Assembly (NCBI GenBank): GCA_017958465.1
Contig: JAGDCQ010000083.1
Coordinates: 1-16,452, forward strand
Source: Lachnospiraceae bacterium
Lineage (GTDB): Bacteria; Bacillota; Clostridia; Lachnospirales; Lachnospiraceae
DNA: 16,452 nt
Direction of reading: 5' to 3'
Shown here: piece by piece, positions 1 through 5,899 of the stretch
Position numbering within the stretch: position 1 is the first letter of the stretch
Layout of the letters: every line of letters begins with the position of its first letter
Position numbers and translations under genes: made by a program
Notes under the pieces: generated by a model
What the model saw: only the letters and a program-made list of their open reading frames with translations
Told to the model about the DNA's origin: nothing
Database searches by the model: none

Positions 1-1488
1 GTGACGGTGGATATCACGCTGGACATCATGACCAGACTGGTGGATGAGATAAGCGTCGGAAAGACCGGCAAGGCAATGCTCGTTACTTCAAAGGGCGTTT
101 TCATAGCCGGTGTTGACGATGAGAGGATCAAGAATGAAAAGAAGATAGATGCGGATGCAAACGCTTCTATGGCGGCTCTCGGCAAGAAGATGATGGGCGA
201 GCAGAACGGTATGTCCAAGTTCAGCGACGACAAGGGCATAAAGATGAACGCTTATTATGCGCCTATCTCCGCTACGGGCTGGAAGTTGATCCTTCATATC
301 GATGAGGACGAGATCACTGAGTCCACAAAACAGCTCACCATGCAGCTCATCATCGTGGGCGTGATCGCTGTGGCCGCAGTGGCAGCCGGCGTTATCGCCG
401 TGGTGAGCACTATCACCAAGAATATACGTAAGGTTGACGAGTTCGCAGGGAACCTGGCAGAGGGCAACTTTACCGTAAACGAGCTGGATATCAAGGGACA
501 GGACGAACTGGCATCCATGGGTTCTTCCCTTAACAATATGTACGTAAACAACAAGTCCATGATCGGAAAGATCAAGGCAAACGCTACGAATATCAACGGC
601 TCCGCCGCATCGCTGAGGGGCGCTTCCGAGAAGCTCGACGAGGAGTTCGGCAACATCAAGAGCTTTATGAATGATGTCAACAGCGCTATGCTCACGACTT
701 CCGCCGCTACAGAAGAAGTTAACGCTTCTTCCGAAGAAGTGCTTTCAAACACAAACTTCCTTGTGAGCGAGACAGACGAAAGCAAGCAGATGGCCTCCGA
801 GATCAGGAAGCGTGCACAGGAGATCAACAAGACAAGCCGCGAAGCCTACAATTCGGCTACAGCCCTTGCGGATTCCTTTAAGACGCGTCTTGCGACCAGT
901 ATGGAAAATGCTAAGGTCGTAAAGAATATCGAGACACTTGCATCCGCTATCTCCGATATCGCAGAGCAGATCAACCTCCTTTCCCTTAACGCTTCGATAG
1001 AGGCCGCAAGAGCAGGAGAGGCAGGGCGCGGCTTTGCAGTCGTTGCGTCCGAGATCGGAAGCCTTGCAAACAACACTTCCGAGACCGTAGGCCAGATCCA
1101 GAAGACCATTTCCGATGTCCAGAACGCTTTCAATTCGCTTGCAGAGGAAGCGCAGTCACTCCTTGGTTTCCTTACCGATACGGTGGCTCCGGACTACTCA
1201 CGGTTTGTGGGAGTAGCCGAGCAGTACGGCAAAGATGCGGAAAGTATCGACGAAAGCTCCGACAAGATCTCAGGGATGGCAGAGACCATCAAGCAGATCA
1301 TGCAGGAGGTTGCTGAGGCTATCCAGAGTATTACGGAAGCTACACAGGATACCACAGAGCTTTCTGCCAAGATCATATCCGAGATCGAAGTTGTTTCCGG
1401 AAGCGTCAACGAAGTTTCAAAGATGTCCGAAGATCAGCGCGTGATCGCAGGAGAACTGAACGAAGAAGTGGAGAGGTTCAGACTTTAA
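1..1488 (+). CDS. Methyl-accepting chemotaxis protein, 3' part (5' end outside window)
   Basis: Transmembrane chemoreceptor that passes a ligand signal to the CheA/CheW array. The frame is open from the first base, and the visible protein begins inside an extracellular Cache-type sensor fold (residues 1-100 as numbered here). The first transmembrane helix and the distal sensor half are therefore missing, and GTG at base 1 is not taken as the real start. In order: end of the Cache domain, transmembrane helix about 114-136, HAMP about 137-190, then the long cytoplasmic coiled coil. The CheA/CheW-contacting hairpin tip is clear at about 320-346 (EQINLLSLNASIEAARAGE, then GRGFAVVASE). Glu/Ala/Thr-rich heptads near 232-247 look like methylation sites. 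The protein ends ERFRL, with no CheR-tethering pentapeptide. The ligand cannot be told. The class assignment is secure. Confidence 0.95.
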   Translation: MTVDITLDIMTRLVDEISVGKTGKAMLVTSKGVFIAGVDDERIKNEKKIDADANASMAALGKKMMGEQNGMSKFSDDKGIKMNAYYAPISATGWKLILHIDEDEITESTKQLTMQLIIVGVIAVAAVAAGVIAVVSTITKNIRKVDEFAGNLAEGNFTVNELDIKGQDELASMGSSLNNMYVNNKSMIGKIKANATNINGSAASLRGASEKLDEEFGNIKSFMNDVNSAMLTTSAATEEVNASSEEVLSNTNFLVSETDESKQMASEIRKRAQEINKTSREAYNSATALADSFKTRLATSMENAKVVKNIETLASAISDIAEQINLLSLNASIEAARAGEAGRGFAVVASEIGSLANNTSETVGQIQKTISDVQNAFNSLAEEAQSLLGFLTDTVAPDYSRFVGVAEQYGKDAESIDESSDKISGMAETIKQIMQEVAEAIQSITEATQDTTELSAKIISEIEVVSGSVNEVSKMSEDQRVIAGELNEEVERFRL

Positions 1489-1505
1489 TATTTGTGCAGC
1501 GTATG

Positions 1506-1539
1506 CAGCCGCCGGACATGTTCCGGTGGCTGTTTTTTT
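1506..1539 (+). terminator. Intrinsic terminator after the chemoreceptor gene
   Basis: An 11-base inverted repeat (1506-1516 with 1522-1532, one G-U pair) encloses a 5-base loop and is followed directly by seven T at 1533-1539. It starts 17 bases after the chemoreceptor stop codon. This is a classical Rho-independent terminator separating that gene from hprK. Confidence 0.9.
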
Positions 1540-1546
1540 GTTCTAC

Positions 1547-1575
1547 TTTACAAAAGAGATCGAAATGTGTATAAT
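1547..1575 (+). promoter_or_regulatory. Sigma-A-type promoter for hprK-glcK
   Basis: TTTACA at 1547-1552 (one mismatch to TTGACA), a 17-base spacer, and a perfect TATAAT at 1570-1575. It sits just after the terminator and about 85 bases before the hprK start. Transcription should begin near 1581-1583. No catabolite-responsive operator was recognised around it. Confidence 0.75.
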
Positions 1576-1583
1576 CAAAAATC

Positions 1584-1647
1584 GTGCAGAGCAGGTTTGC
1601 AAATGTGCGACACACTTTTGCTTTAGTGCCTGAAATACGCTCTGCGC
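1584..1647 (+). other. Foldable 5' leader of hprK
   Basis: The predicted mRNA begins almost exactly where a 9-pair stem starts: 1584-1592 pairs with 1639-1647 (one G-U). Inside it, 1593-1595 can pair with 1629-1631, and 1599-1607 can pair with 1611-1614 plus 1617-1621 around a 3-base loop, with two bases bulged. The outer stem closes immediately before the ribosome binding site AAGGGG at 1648-1653. It has no T run, so it is not a terminator. It does not match a riboswitch I recognise. Confidence 0.4.
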
Positions 1648-1660
1648 AAGGGGTTGCTTA

Positions 1661-2602
1661 ATGTATACTACTTCAGTAAAGGATCTTGCGGACAAGTTCG
1701 ATCTTAAGAACTGTACTCCGGATCTCGATATTTCGAAGCGAAAGATCTCCCACAGCGAGATCAACCGTCCTGCCCTTCAGCTTGCCGGTTTTTACGACTA
1801 TTTCGACAATGTGCGCGTGCAGATCATAGGAAACGTTGAAAACGCGTATATGAACCAGTTTGACGAGGATACCAGGATCAGCGTCATCGAAAAACTGATG
1901 AGCTTTAATCCTCCGTGCCTTGTTTTCTGCCAGGGGATAAACCCCAGCGAGCGGCTTTCCGAGCTTGCCACAAAGATGGGCGTTCCGGTCCTGAGCACCG
2001 AAAAGGGTACCTGCAATTTCGAGTCTGAGGCCATCCGCTGGCTCAAAGTAGAGCTTGCGCCCCGTATCACCATCCACGGCGTTCTTGTCGACGTTTACGG
2101 CGAAGGTGTGCTTATCACCGGCGAATCCGGCATCGGTAAGTCCGAGGCGGCTCTCGAGCTTATAAAGCGCGGTCACCGTCTCGTTGCGGACGACGCTGTC
2201 GAGATCAAAAAGGTGAGCGACGACACGCTTGTGGGGAGCGCTCCCGCCGTCACACAGCACATGATCGAGCTGCGCGGCATCGGCATCATCAACGTTAAGG
2301 CGCTGTTCGGCGTTGAAAGCGTTAAGAACACGCAGAATATCGACCTTGTCATCAACCTCGAAGAGTGGAACAAGGACAAGGAATACGACAGGATGGGCCT
2401 TGAGGAGCACTTTACCGAGTACCTCGGGAACAAGATCACCTGTCACAACATACCCATCCGTCCGGGCCGCAACCTTGCGATCATCTGCGAGTCCGCGGCT
2501 GTTAACCACCGTTCGAAAAAGATGGGGTACAATGCGGCTACCGAGTTCTATGACCGCGTGATGGAAAACATGAAAAGAGCAAAGGAAGAAGACGAGGAGT
2601 AA
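1661..2602 (+). CDS. hprK: HPr kinase/phosphorylase
   Basis: Bifunctional cytoplasmic enzyme that phosphorylates HPr-family proteins on Ser46 with ATP or pyrophosphate and removes the phosphate by phosphorolysis. It is the sensor of carbon catabolite repression in low-GC Gram-positives. The protein is 313 residues, the usual family length. The C-terminal catalytic half shows conserved His139, the P-loop GESGIGKS at 154-161, HRLVADD at 172-178 and the family signature MIELRGIGIINV at 201-212. RPGRN follows near the C-terminus. ATG 1661 has AAGGGG seven bases upstream. The gene has its own promoter and is followed 26 bases later by glucokinase. The HPr-like gene at 5357 encodes a plausible substrate. 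No key residue is missing. Confidence 0.97.
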   Translation: MYTTSVKDLADKFDLKNCTPDLDISKRKISHSEINRPALQLAGFYDYFDNVRVQIIGNVENAYMNQFDEDTRISVIEKLMSFNPPCLVFCQGINPSERLSELATKMGVPVLSTEKGTCNFESEAIRWLKVELAPRITIHGVLVDVYGEGVLITGESGIGKSEAALELIKRGHRLVADDAVEIKKVSDDTLVGSAPAVTQHMIELRGIGIINVKALFGVESVKNTQNIDLVINLEEWNKDKEYDRMGLEEHFTEYLGNKITCHNIPIRPGRNLAIICESAAVNHRSKKMGYNAATEFYDRVMENMKRAKEEDEE

Positions 2603-2628
2603 GCCCTCACCGTCTTTTGGAGGAAAAT

Positions 2629-3576
2629 ATGGCTAAATATCTTTTTGGAATAGATGTCGGCGGAACGACAGTGAAATGCGGTCTCTTTATGGAAAACGGC
2701 GAGCTTGTCGAGAAATGGGAGATCCCTACCGAAACCTCCGACAAGGGCGTAAACATCCCTACGGACATTGCTGAGACAGTGCTCTCAAAGATGGCGCAGA
2801 AAAACATCCAGAACAATGATGTGCTGGGTATCGGCATGGGTGTTCCCGGGCCTGTTCTTGCGGACGGCACAGTGGGCGGCTGCCCGAACCTCGGCTGGAC
2901 AAAGATCAACATTGTCGAGACGATGGCTGCGCTTACAGGACTTCACGTTGCAGCCGGCAACGACGCCAATGTTGCGGCTCTCGGCGAGTTCTGGAAGGGC
3001 GGCGGAAAAGGCTGCCAGAGCGCTGTGTTTGTAACACTTGGAACAGGCGTTGGCGGCGGCATTATCGTGGACGGGAAAGTTATCCCCGGAGCCTTCGGAT
3101 GCGGCGGCGAGATCGGGCATATGGTACTGGATCCCGATGAACCCGATGCCTGCGGCTGCGGCTGCCACGGCCACGTAGAACAGTATGCTTCCGCAACGGG
3201 CGTTGTAAGGCTCGCAAAGAAAGAGTTTAAGACAACTGCTGAAGACAGCGTTTTAAGGCGCATAGAAAACCTTACGGCAAGGGATGTCTGGGAAGCCGCA
3301 AAGAGCGGGGATTCCCTGGCGCTTAGGGTTACCGACACCTTTGGCAAATATCTTGCCCAGACACTTGGTATCATCGCTTCCGTAACGGATCCCGAAATCT
3401 TCATCATCGGCGGCGGAATGGCCAAGGCAGGCGAGTTCCTTGTGGACTGCGTCAGAAAGCATTACGGCAAGAACCTGTTCGCGCCGCTCCGCGACAGGAA
3501 GATCGTCCTTGCGGAGTTTGGAAATGACGCGGGTATTTATGGTGCTGCCAAACTTTTACTTTCATCTATTGCTTGA
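2629..3576 (+). CDS. glcK: ROK-family glucokinase
   Basis: ATP-dependent phosphorylation of cytoplasmic glucose to glucose 6-phosphate. ATG 2629 is chosen because GGAGG at 2619-2623 lies five bases upstream. A TTG at 2617 in the same frame overlaps that site and is less likely. The product is 315 residues, normal for the family. Visible motifs are the phosphate-binding DVGGTT at 9-14, GNDAN at 110-114 with catalytic Asp112, LGTGVGGG at 137-144, and the ROK signature region EIGH at 161-164 leading to a cysteine cluster at 175, 177 and 179 and then GHVEQYAS. In many ROK kinases the zinc motif is C-x-C-x4-C, but here the last position is His182 and an extra Cys179 is present. It follows hprK by 26 bases, probably in the same transcript. 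Fructokinase or N-acetylmannosamine kinase activity is not excluded by sequence alone. Confidence 0.9.
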   Translation: MAKYLFGIDVGGTTVKCGLFMENGELVEKWEIPTETSDKGVNIPTDIAETVLSKMAQKNIQNNDVLGIGMGVPGPVLADGTVGGCPNLGWTKINIVETMAALTGLHVAAGNDANVAALGEFWKGGGKGCQSAVFVTLGTGVGGGIIVDGKVIPGAFGCGGEIGHMVLDPDEPDACGCGCHGHVEQYASATGVVRLAKKEFKTTAEDSVLRRIENLTARDVWEAAKSGDSLALRVTDTFGKYLAQTLGIIASVTDPEIFIIGGGMAKAGEFLVDCVRKHYGKNLFAPLRDRKIVLAEFGNDAGIYGAAKLLLSSIA

Positions 3577-3601
3577 CCTTTGCATTCACTTGTGTTAGTA
3601 T
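3573..3601 (+). promoter_or_regulatory. Extended -10 promoter for murB-whiA-HPr-like gene
   Basis: TTGACC at 3573-3578, a 17-base spacer and TAGTAT at 3596-3601, preceded by the TGn extension at 3593-3595. The -35 element overlaps the glcK stop codon. Transcription should begin near 3607-3609. The predicted start of transcription coincides with the start of a stem-loop. Confidence 0.6.
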
Positions 3602-3607
3602 GTCACT

Positions 3608-3649
3608 TGCGGTTTCGAGAAAACAGGCTGTTTGCCCCTTAAAACCGCA
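3608..3649 (+). other. Hairpin at the predicted 5' end of the murB mRNA
   Basis: 3608-3615 and 3642-3649 are perfect 8-base inverted repeats. Within the loop, 3620-3624 can pair with 3628-3632 around a 3-base loop. No T tract follows, so it is not a terminator, and the murB ribosome binding site at 3671-3675 remains outside the stem. It may protect the 5' end of the mRNA. It could also be chance pairing. Confidence 0.35.
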
Positions 3650-3681
3650 TAAAAGCTGGGTTTGCCGGCGGGAGGTTTACT

Positions 3682-4593
3682 TTGGACTTATTTAAGGAGC
3701 TTAAGGCGGCGGTTGAAGGCCGTGTGTTGAAAGATGAGCCGATGAGCCTCCATACCACTTTCAAGGTTGGCGGTCCCGCAGATTATTTTATGATCATAAA
3801 GGGCGCGGACGAGCTGGCAAAAGTGGAAAAGATCCTTGAAACCTATGGCGTTCCGGCGTTTGTTGTGGGAAACGGCAGCAACCTTTTGGTGTCCGACGAA
3901 GGCATAAGAGGCTGCGTCATAACCTTTGAAAGGCCGGAATACCCTATCCGCATATACGATAAATCCGCAGAAGGCGTAAACGTCGAGATACCTGCGGGGA
4001 CGCTTCTTTCCGCAGCAGCAAAGGCTGTTGCAAGGGAGGGCCTCAAAGGTTTTGAATTTGCGGCCGGGATCCCCGGGACCCTTGGCGGCGCGGTTCTTAT
4101 GAACGCAGGCGCTTACGGCGGGGAGATAAAGGATTCAATCCTGACGGCTAAGGTCTTCAGGGATGGAGAGATCCTTACCCTCAGCAAAGACGAGCTTTCG
4201 CTTTCCTACAGGCACAGCAGCCTGATGGAGACAGGAGGCGTGATACTTTCCGCAGAATTCTTCTTTGAATACGGCGACAAGGACCAGATCTTTGCGCGCA
4301 TCGAAGAGCTTAACGCAAAGCGCCGTGAAAAGCAGCCTCTCGAATATCCGAGCGCAGGCAGTACCTTTAAGAGGCCTGAAGGGTATTTCGCAGGAAAGCT
4401 TATCCAGGACGCGGGCCTTGCCGGGTTTTCCGTGGGAGGTGCCGCAGTTTCCGAGAAACATTGCGGTTTTGTGATCAACAAGGGCGGTGCGACCGCATCC
4501 GACGTGAAGAAGCTTATTGACGAGGTGATCCAAAGGGTGCAGGAGAGCGCAGGCGTGACCCTGGAGCCCGAAGTAAGGTTCATGGGTTTTTAG
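3682..4593 (+). CDS. murB: UDP-N-acetylenolpyruvoylglucosamine reductase
   Basis: FAD enzyme that uses NADPH to reduce UDP-GlcNAc-enolpyruvate to UDP-N-acetylmuramate, the second committed step of cytoplasmic peptidoglycan precursor synthesis. The start is TTG 3682, supported by GGAGG at 3671-3675 six bases upstream and by alignment with the family N-terminus. The product is 303 residues, the length of the shorter Bacillus-type MurB. FAD-binding segments are visible at 61-72 (VVGNGSNLLVSD) and 128-149 (AGIPGTLGGAVLMNAGAYGG and on). Catalytic features are YRHSS at 176-180, SAGSTFKRP at 224-232 with the proton-donor Ser at about 227, and LEPEVRF at 294-300 carrying the catalytic Glu. It leads the operon with whiA, 45 bases downstream. 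In many relatives rapZ lies between these two genes, but it does not here. Confidence 0.97.
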   Translation: MDLFKELKAAVEGRVLKDEPMSLHTTFKVGGPADYFMIIKGADELAKVEKILETYGVPAFVVGNGSNLLVSDEGIRGCVITFERPEYPIRIYDKSAEGVNVEIPAGTLLSAAAKAVAREGLKGFEFAAGIPGTLGGAVLMNAGAYGGEIKDSILTAKVFRDGEILTLSKDELSLSYRHSSLMETGGVILSAEFFFEYGDKDQIFARIEELNAKRREKQPLEYPSAGSTFKRPEGYFAGKLIQDAGLAGFSVGGAAVSEKHCGFVINKGGATASDVKKLIDEVIQRVQESAGVTLEPEVRFMGF

Positions 4594-4638
4594 AAGAGGC
4601 TTCTTATCACAGTCAATAGTGCTTTGCAGGGAGGAAAG

Positions 4639-5355
4639 ATGTCTTTTTCGTCTAAGGTTAAAGAAGAGCTCACGGCAAAGCCTCCGAAGTCGCGTCATTG
4701 CAAGCTGGCGATGCTTGCGGGGCTCAGCGGCGAGTATGAGTCTGCGGATCTTTCCAAGGATTGCTGCAGGCGGGCTTTTATCAAGGGTGCGTTCCTGGCC
4801 GCAGGGTCTGTGAGCGATCCGGACAAAAGTTATCATTTTGAGATATCTGCCAACACGCGTGAATACGCGCAATTCCTGGCTTCAGTCATCAAAAAATGCG
4901 GCGTGGAGGCCAAGGTCAGCAGAAGAAAAGAAAATTTCATCGTATATCTCAAGGATGGCGACGGTATTGCCGATATGCTAAACATTATGGAGGCTCACGT
5001 CGCGATGATGGATATCGAGAACGTGCGGATAGTCAAGGAAGTACGCAACTCCGTGAACCGCCAGGTCAACTGCGATATCGCGAATACGAGAAAAACAATC
5101 GGAGCCGCACAGCGGCAGATTGATAGCATAAATTACATCAAGGAACATGCCGGGCTCGACACTTTGAGTGCGGAGCTCGCTGAAATGGCGGAGGTCAGGC
5201 TTGAGAACCCTGATGCACCGCTCCACGAATTGGGTCAGATGCTTACCGTTCCGATCGGGAAATCGGGCGTTAATCATCGTCTTGCAAAACTATGTGAAAT
5301 TGCCGGGGATCTGAAAGGGCGGGAGTCAAAGCCCTGCGAGACTAAGGAGGATTAG
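4639..5355 (+). CDS. whiA: DNA-binding protein WhiA, shortened form
   Basis: WhiA is a DNA-binding protein related to LAGLIDADG homing endonucleases, with a C-terminal helix-turn-helix. It controls sporulation in Streptomyces and affects division and chromosome segregation in Bacillus. ATG 4639 follows GGGAGG, and an in-frame TTG at 4624 overlaps that site and is rejected. The product is 238 residues, whereas typical WhiA is about 310-330. The N-terminus (MSFSSKVKEEL) and the first helix (about 18-30) are present. The sequence then passes directly at about 30-40 into CCRRAFIKGAFLAAGSVSDP (42-61), the second LAGLIDADG-like repeat. The characteristic segments RNSVNRQVNCDIANTRKTIG (136-155) and KSGVNHRLAKL (208-218, in the helix-turn-helix) are intact. 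About 75-85 residues of the first repeat are absent, with no frameshift visible. The last codons contain the ribosome binding site of the next gene. Confidence 0.92.
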   Translation: MSFSSKVKEELTAKPPKSRHCKLAMLAGLSGEYESADLSKDCCRRAFIKGAFLAAGSVSDPDKSYHFEISANTREYAQFLASVIKKCGVEAKVSRRKENFIVYLKDGDGIADMLNIMEAHVAMMDIENVRIVKEVRNSVNRQVNCDIANTRKTIGAAQRQIDSINYIKEHAGLDTLSAELAEMAEVRLENPDAPLHELGQMLTVPIGKSGVNHRLAKLCEIAGDLKGRESKPCETKED

Positions 5356-5356
5356 A

Positions 5357-5611
5357 ATGAAATCTGAGAATGTGACCGTAAGTCTTACCGATTCAATGGA
5401 GACAAGGCCTATAGCCATGCTTGTACAGATCGCAAGCAACTTCAGGAGCAGTGTTTTCATTGCAACGGATGACAAGAAGATCAATGCCAAGAGCATCATG
5501 GGCATGATGAGCCTTCGTTTGGTATCGGGCTCCAAAGTGGAAGTGATCGTAGAGGGCGAAGATGAAGATAAGGCGATCGTGGAAGTTAAAAGATTTCTCT
5601 GCGCGAGCTGA
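5357..5611 (+). CDS. HPr-family protein with Glu at position 15 (Crh-like)
   Basis: Small HPr-fold protein of 84 residues. In phosphocarrier HPr, His15 accepts phosphate from enzyme I. Here the site reads SMETRP, with Glu at exactly residue 15 (codon 5399-5401), so it cannot act as a normal PTS carrier. The regulatory site is intact: NAKSIMGMMSL at 43-53 places Ser46 at its usual number, ready for HPrK. Bacillus Crh, which has Gln at position 15 and acts as a CcpA co-effector, is the closest known functional analogue. ATG 5357 starts one base after the whiA stop, with AAGGAGG at 5344-5350 inside whiA, so the two are translationally close. A terminator follows at 5673. Whether this protein works with CcpA or another partner is inference. 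Confidence 0.92.
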   Translation: MKSENVTVSLTDSMETRPIAMLVQIASNFRSSVFIATDDKKINAKSIMGMMSLRLVSGSKVEVIVEGEDEDKAIVEVKRFLCAS

Positions 5612-5672
5612 AAAATCCTCAGGAGTTCCTTACAGACCGGGGATATCTTAAAGCAAAATAAGTCTATTGATC

Positions 5673-5713
5673 AAGGAGAATGCCGCAAAAACGGGCATTC
5701 TCCTTTTAGTTTA
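5673..5713 (+). terminator. Intrinsic terminator after the HPr-like gene
   Basis: A perfect 12-base inverted repeat (5673-5684 with 5694-5705) surrounds a 9-base loop, and the T-rich stretch TTTTAGTTTA follows from 5704. It closes the murB-whiA-HPr-like unit. The remaining space to dnaE (5714-5793) holds nothing else I can support. Confidence 0.85.
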
Positions 5714-5793
5714 TAGTCCGATATCACCGGAGGGAAAGGCATATGATCCGCATTTTCCCCGCCTTGCCTGAAATGACAAAACTATCACGTTTC

Positions 5794-5822
5794 TTGCACT
5801 TTACAAGCGTTTGTGCTAAAAT
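5794..5822 (+). promoter_or_regulatory. Extended -10 promoter for dnaE
   Basis: TTGCAC at 5794-5799, a 17-base spacer, and TAAAAT at 5817-5822 with TGn at 5814-5816. It lies between the upstream terminator and dnaE, giving a leader of about 70 bases. It is the only good promoter seen before the whole dnaE-pfkA-rnf-tex stretch. Confidence 0.7.
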
Positions 5823-5833
5823 ATTAAAATTGG

Positions 5834-5875
5834 AATGGTAGGAGTATACTCCGCTCTGTAACGGGGTTTATCATT
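5834..5875 (+). other. Foldable leader of dnaE
   Basis: 5834-5840 pairs with 5869-5875 (7 pairs, one G-U). Inside, two mutually exclusive folds are possible: a short hairpin from the perfect palindrome at 5841-5852, or 5848-5853 pairing with 5862-5867 around an 8-base loop. It has no T run and starts about five bases after the expected transcription start. No known RNA family was recognised. Confidence 0.3.
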
Positions 5876-5899
5876 CAAATATTCAGACCGGACGAAAAA

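Noticed and set aside
1..3. GTG at base 1 as true start of the chemoreceptor
   Set aside because: The protein begins in the middle of a Cache sensor domain, without its first membrane helix. The gene must continue upstream of the window.
1494..1660. Possible catabolite-responsive (cre) operator or riboswitch before hprK
   Set aside because: No match to the cre consensus could be supported near the promoter, and the leader fold does not fit any riboswitch core I recognise. Only the generic structure is reported.
5743..5841. 32-codon frame (starts MIRIFPALPEM) with a GGAGGG site eight bases upstream
   Set aside because: It contains both elements of the dnaE promoter, has no recognisable protein character and lies right after a terminator without its own promoter. 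Chance is the better explanation.
5835..5861. Eight-codon upstream frame (MVGVYSAL) in the dnaE leader
   Set aside because: No ribosome binding site precedes it and there is no run of regulatory codons as in attenuator peptides.
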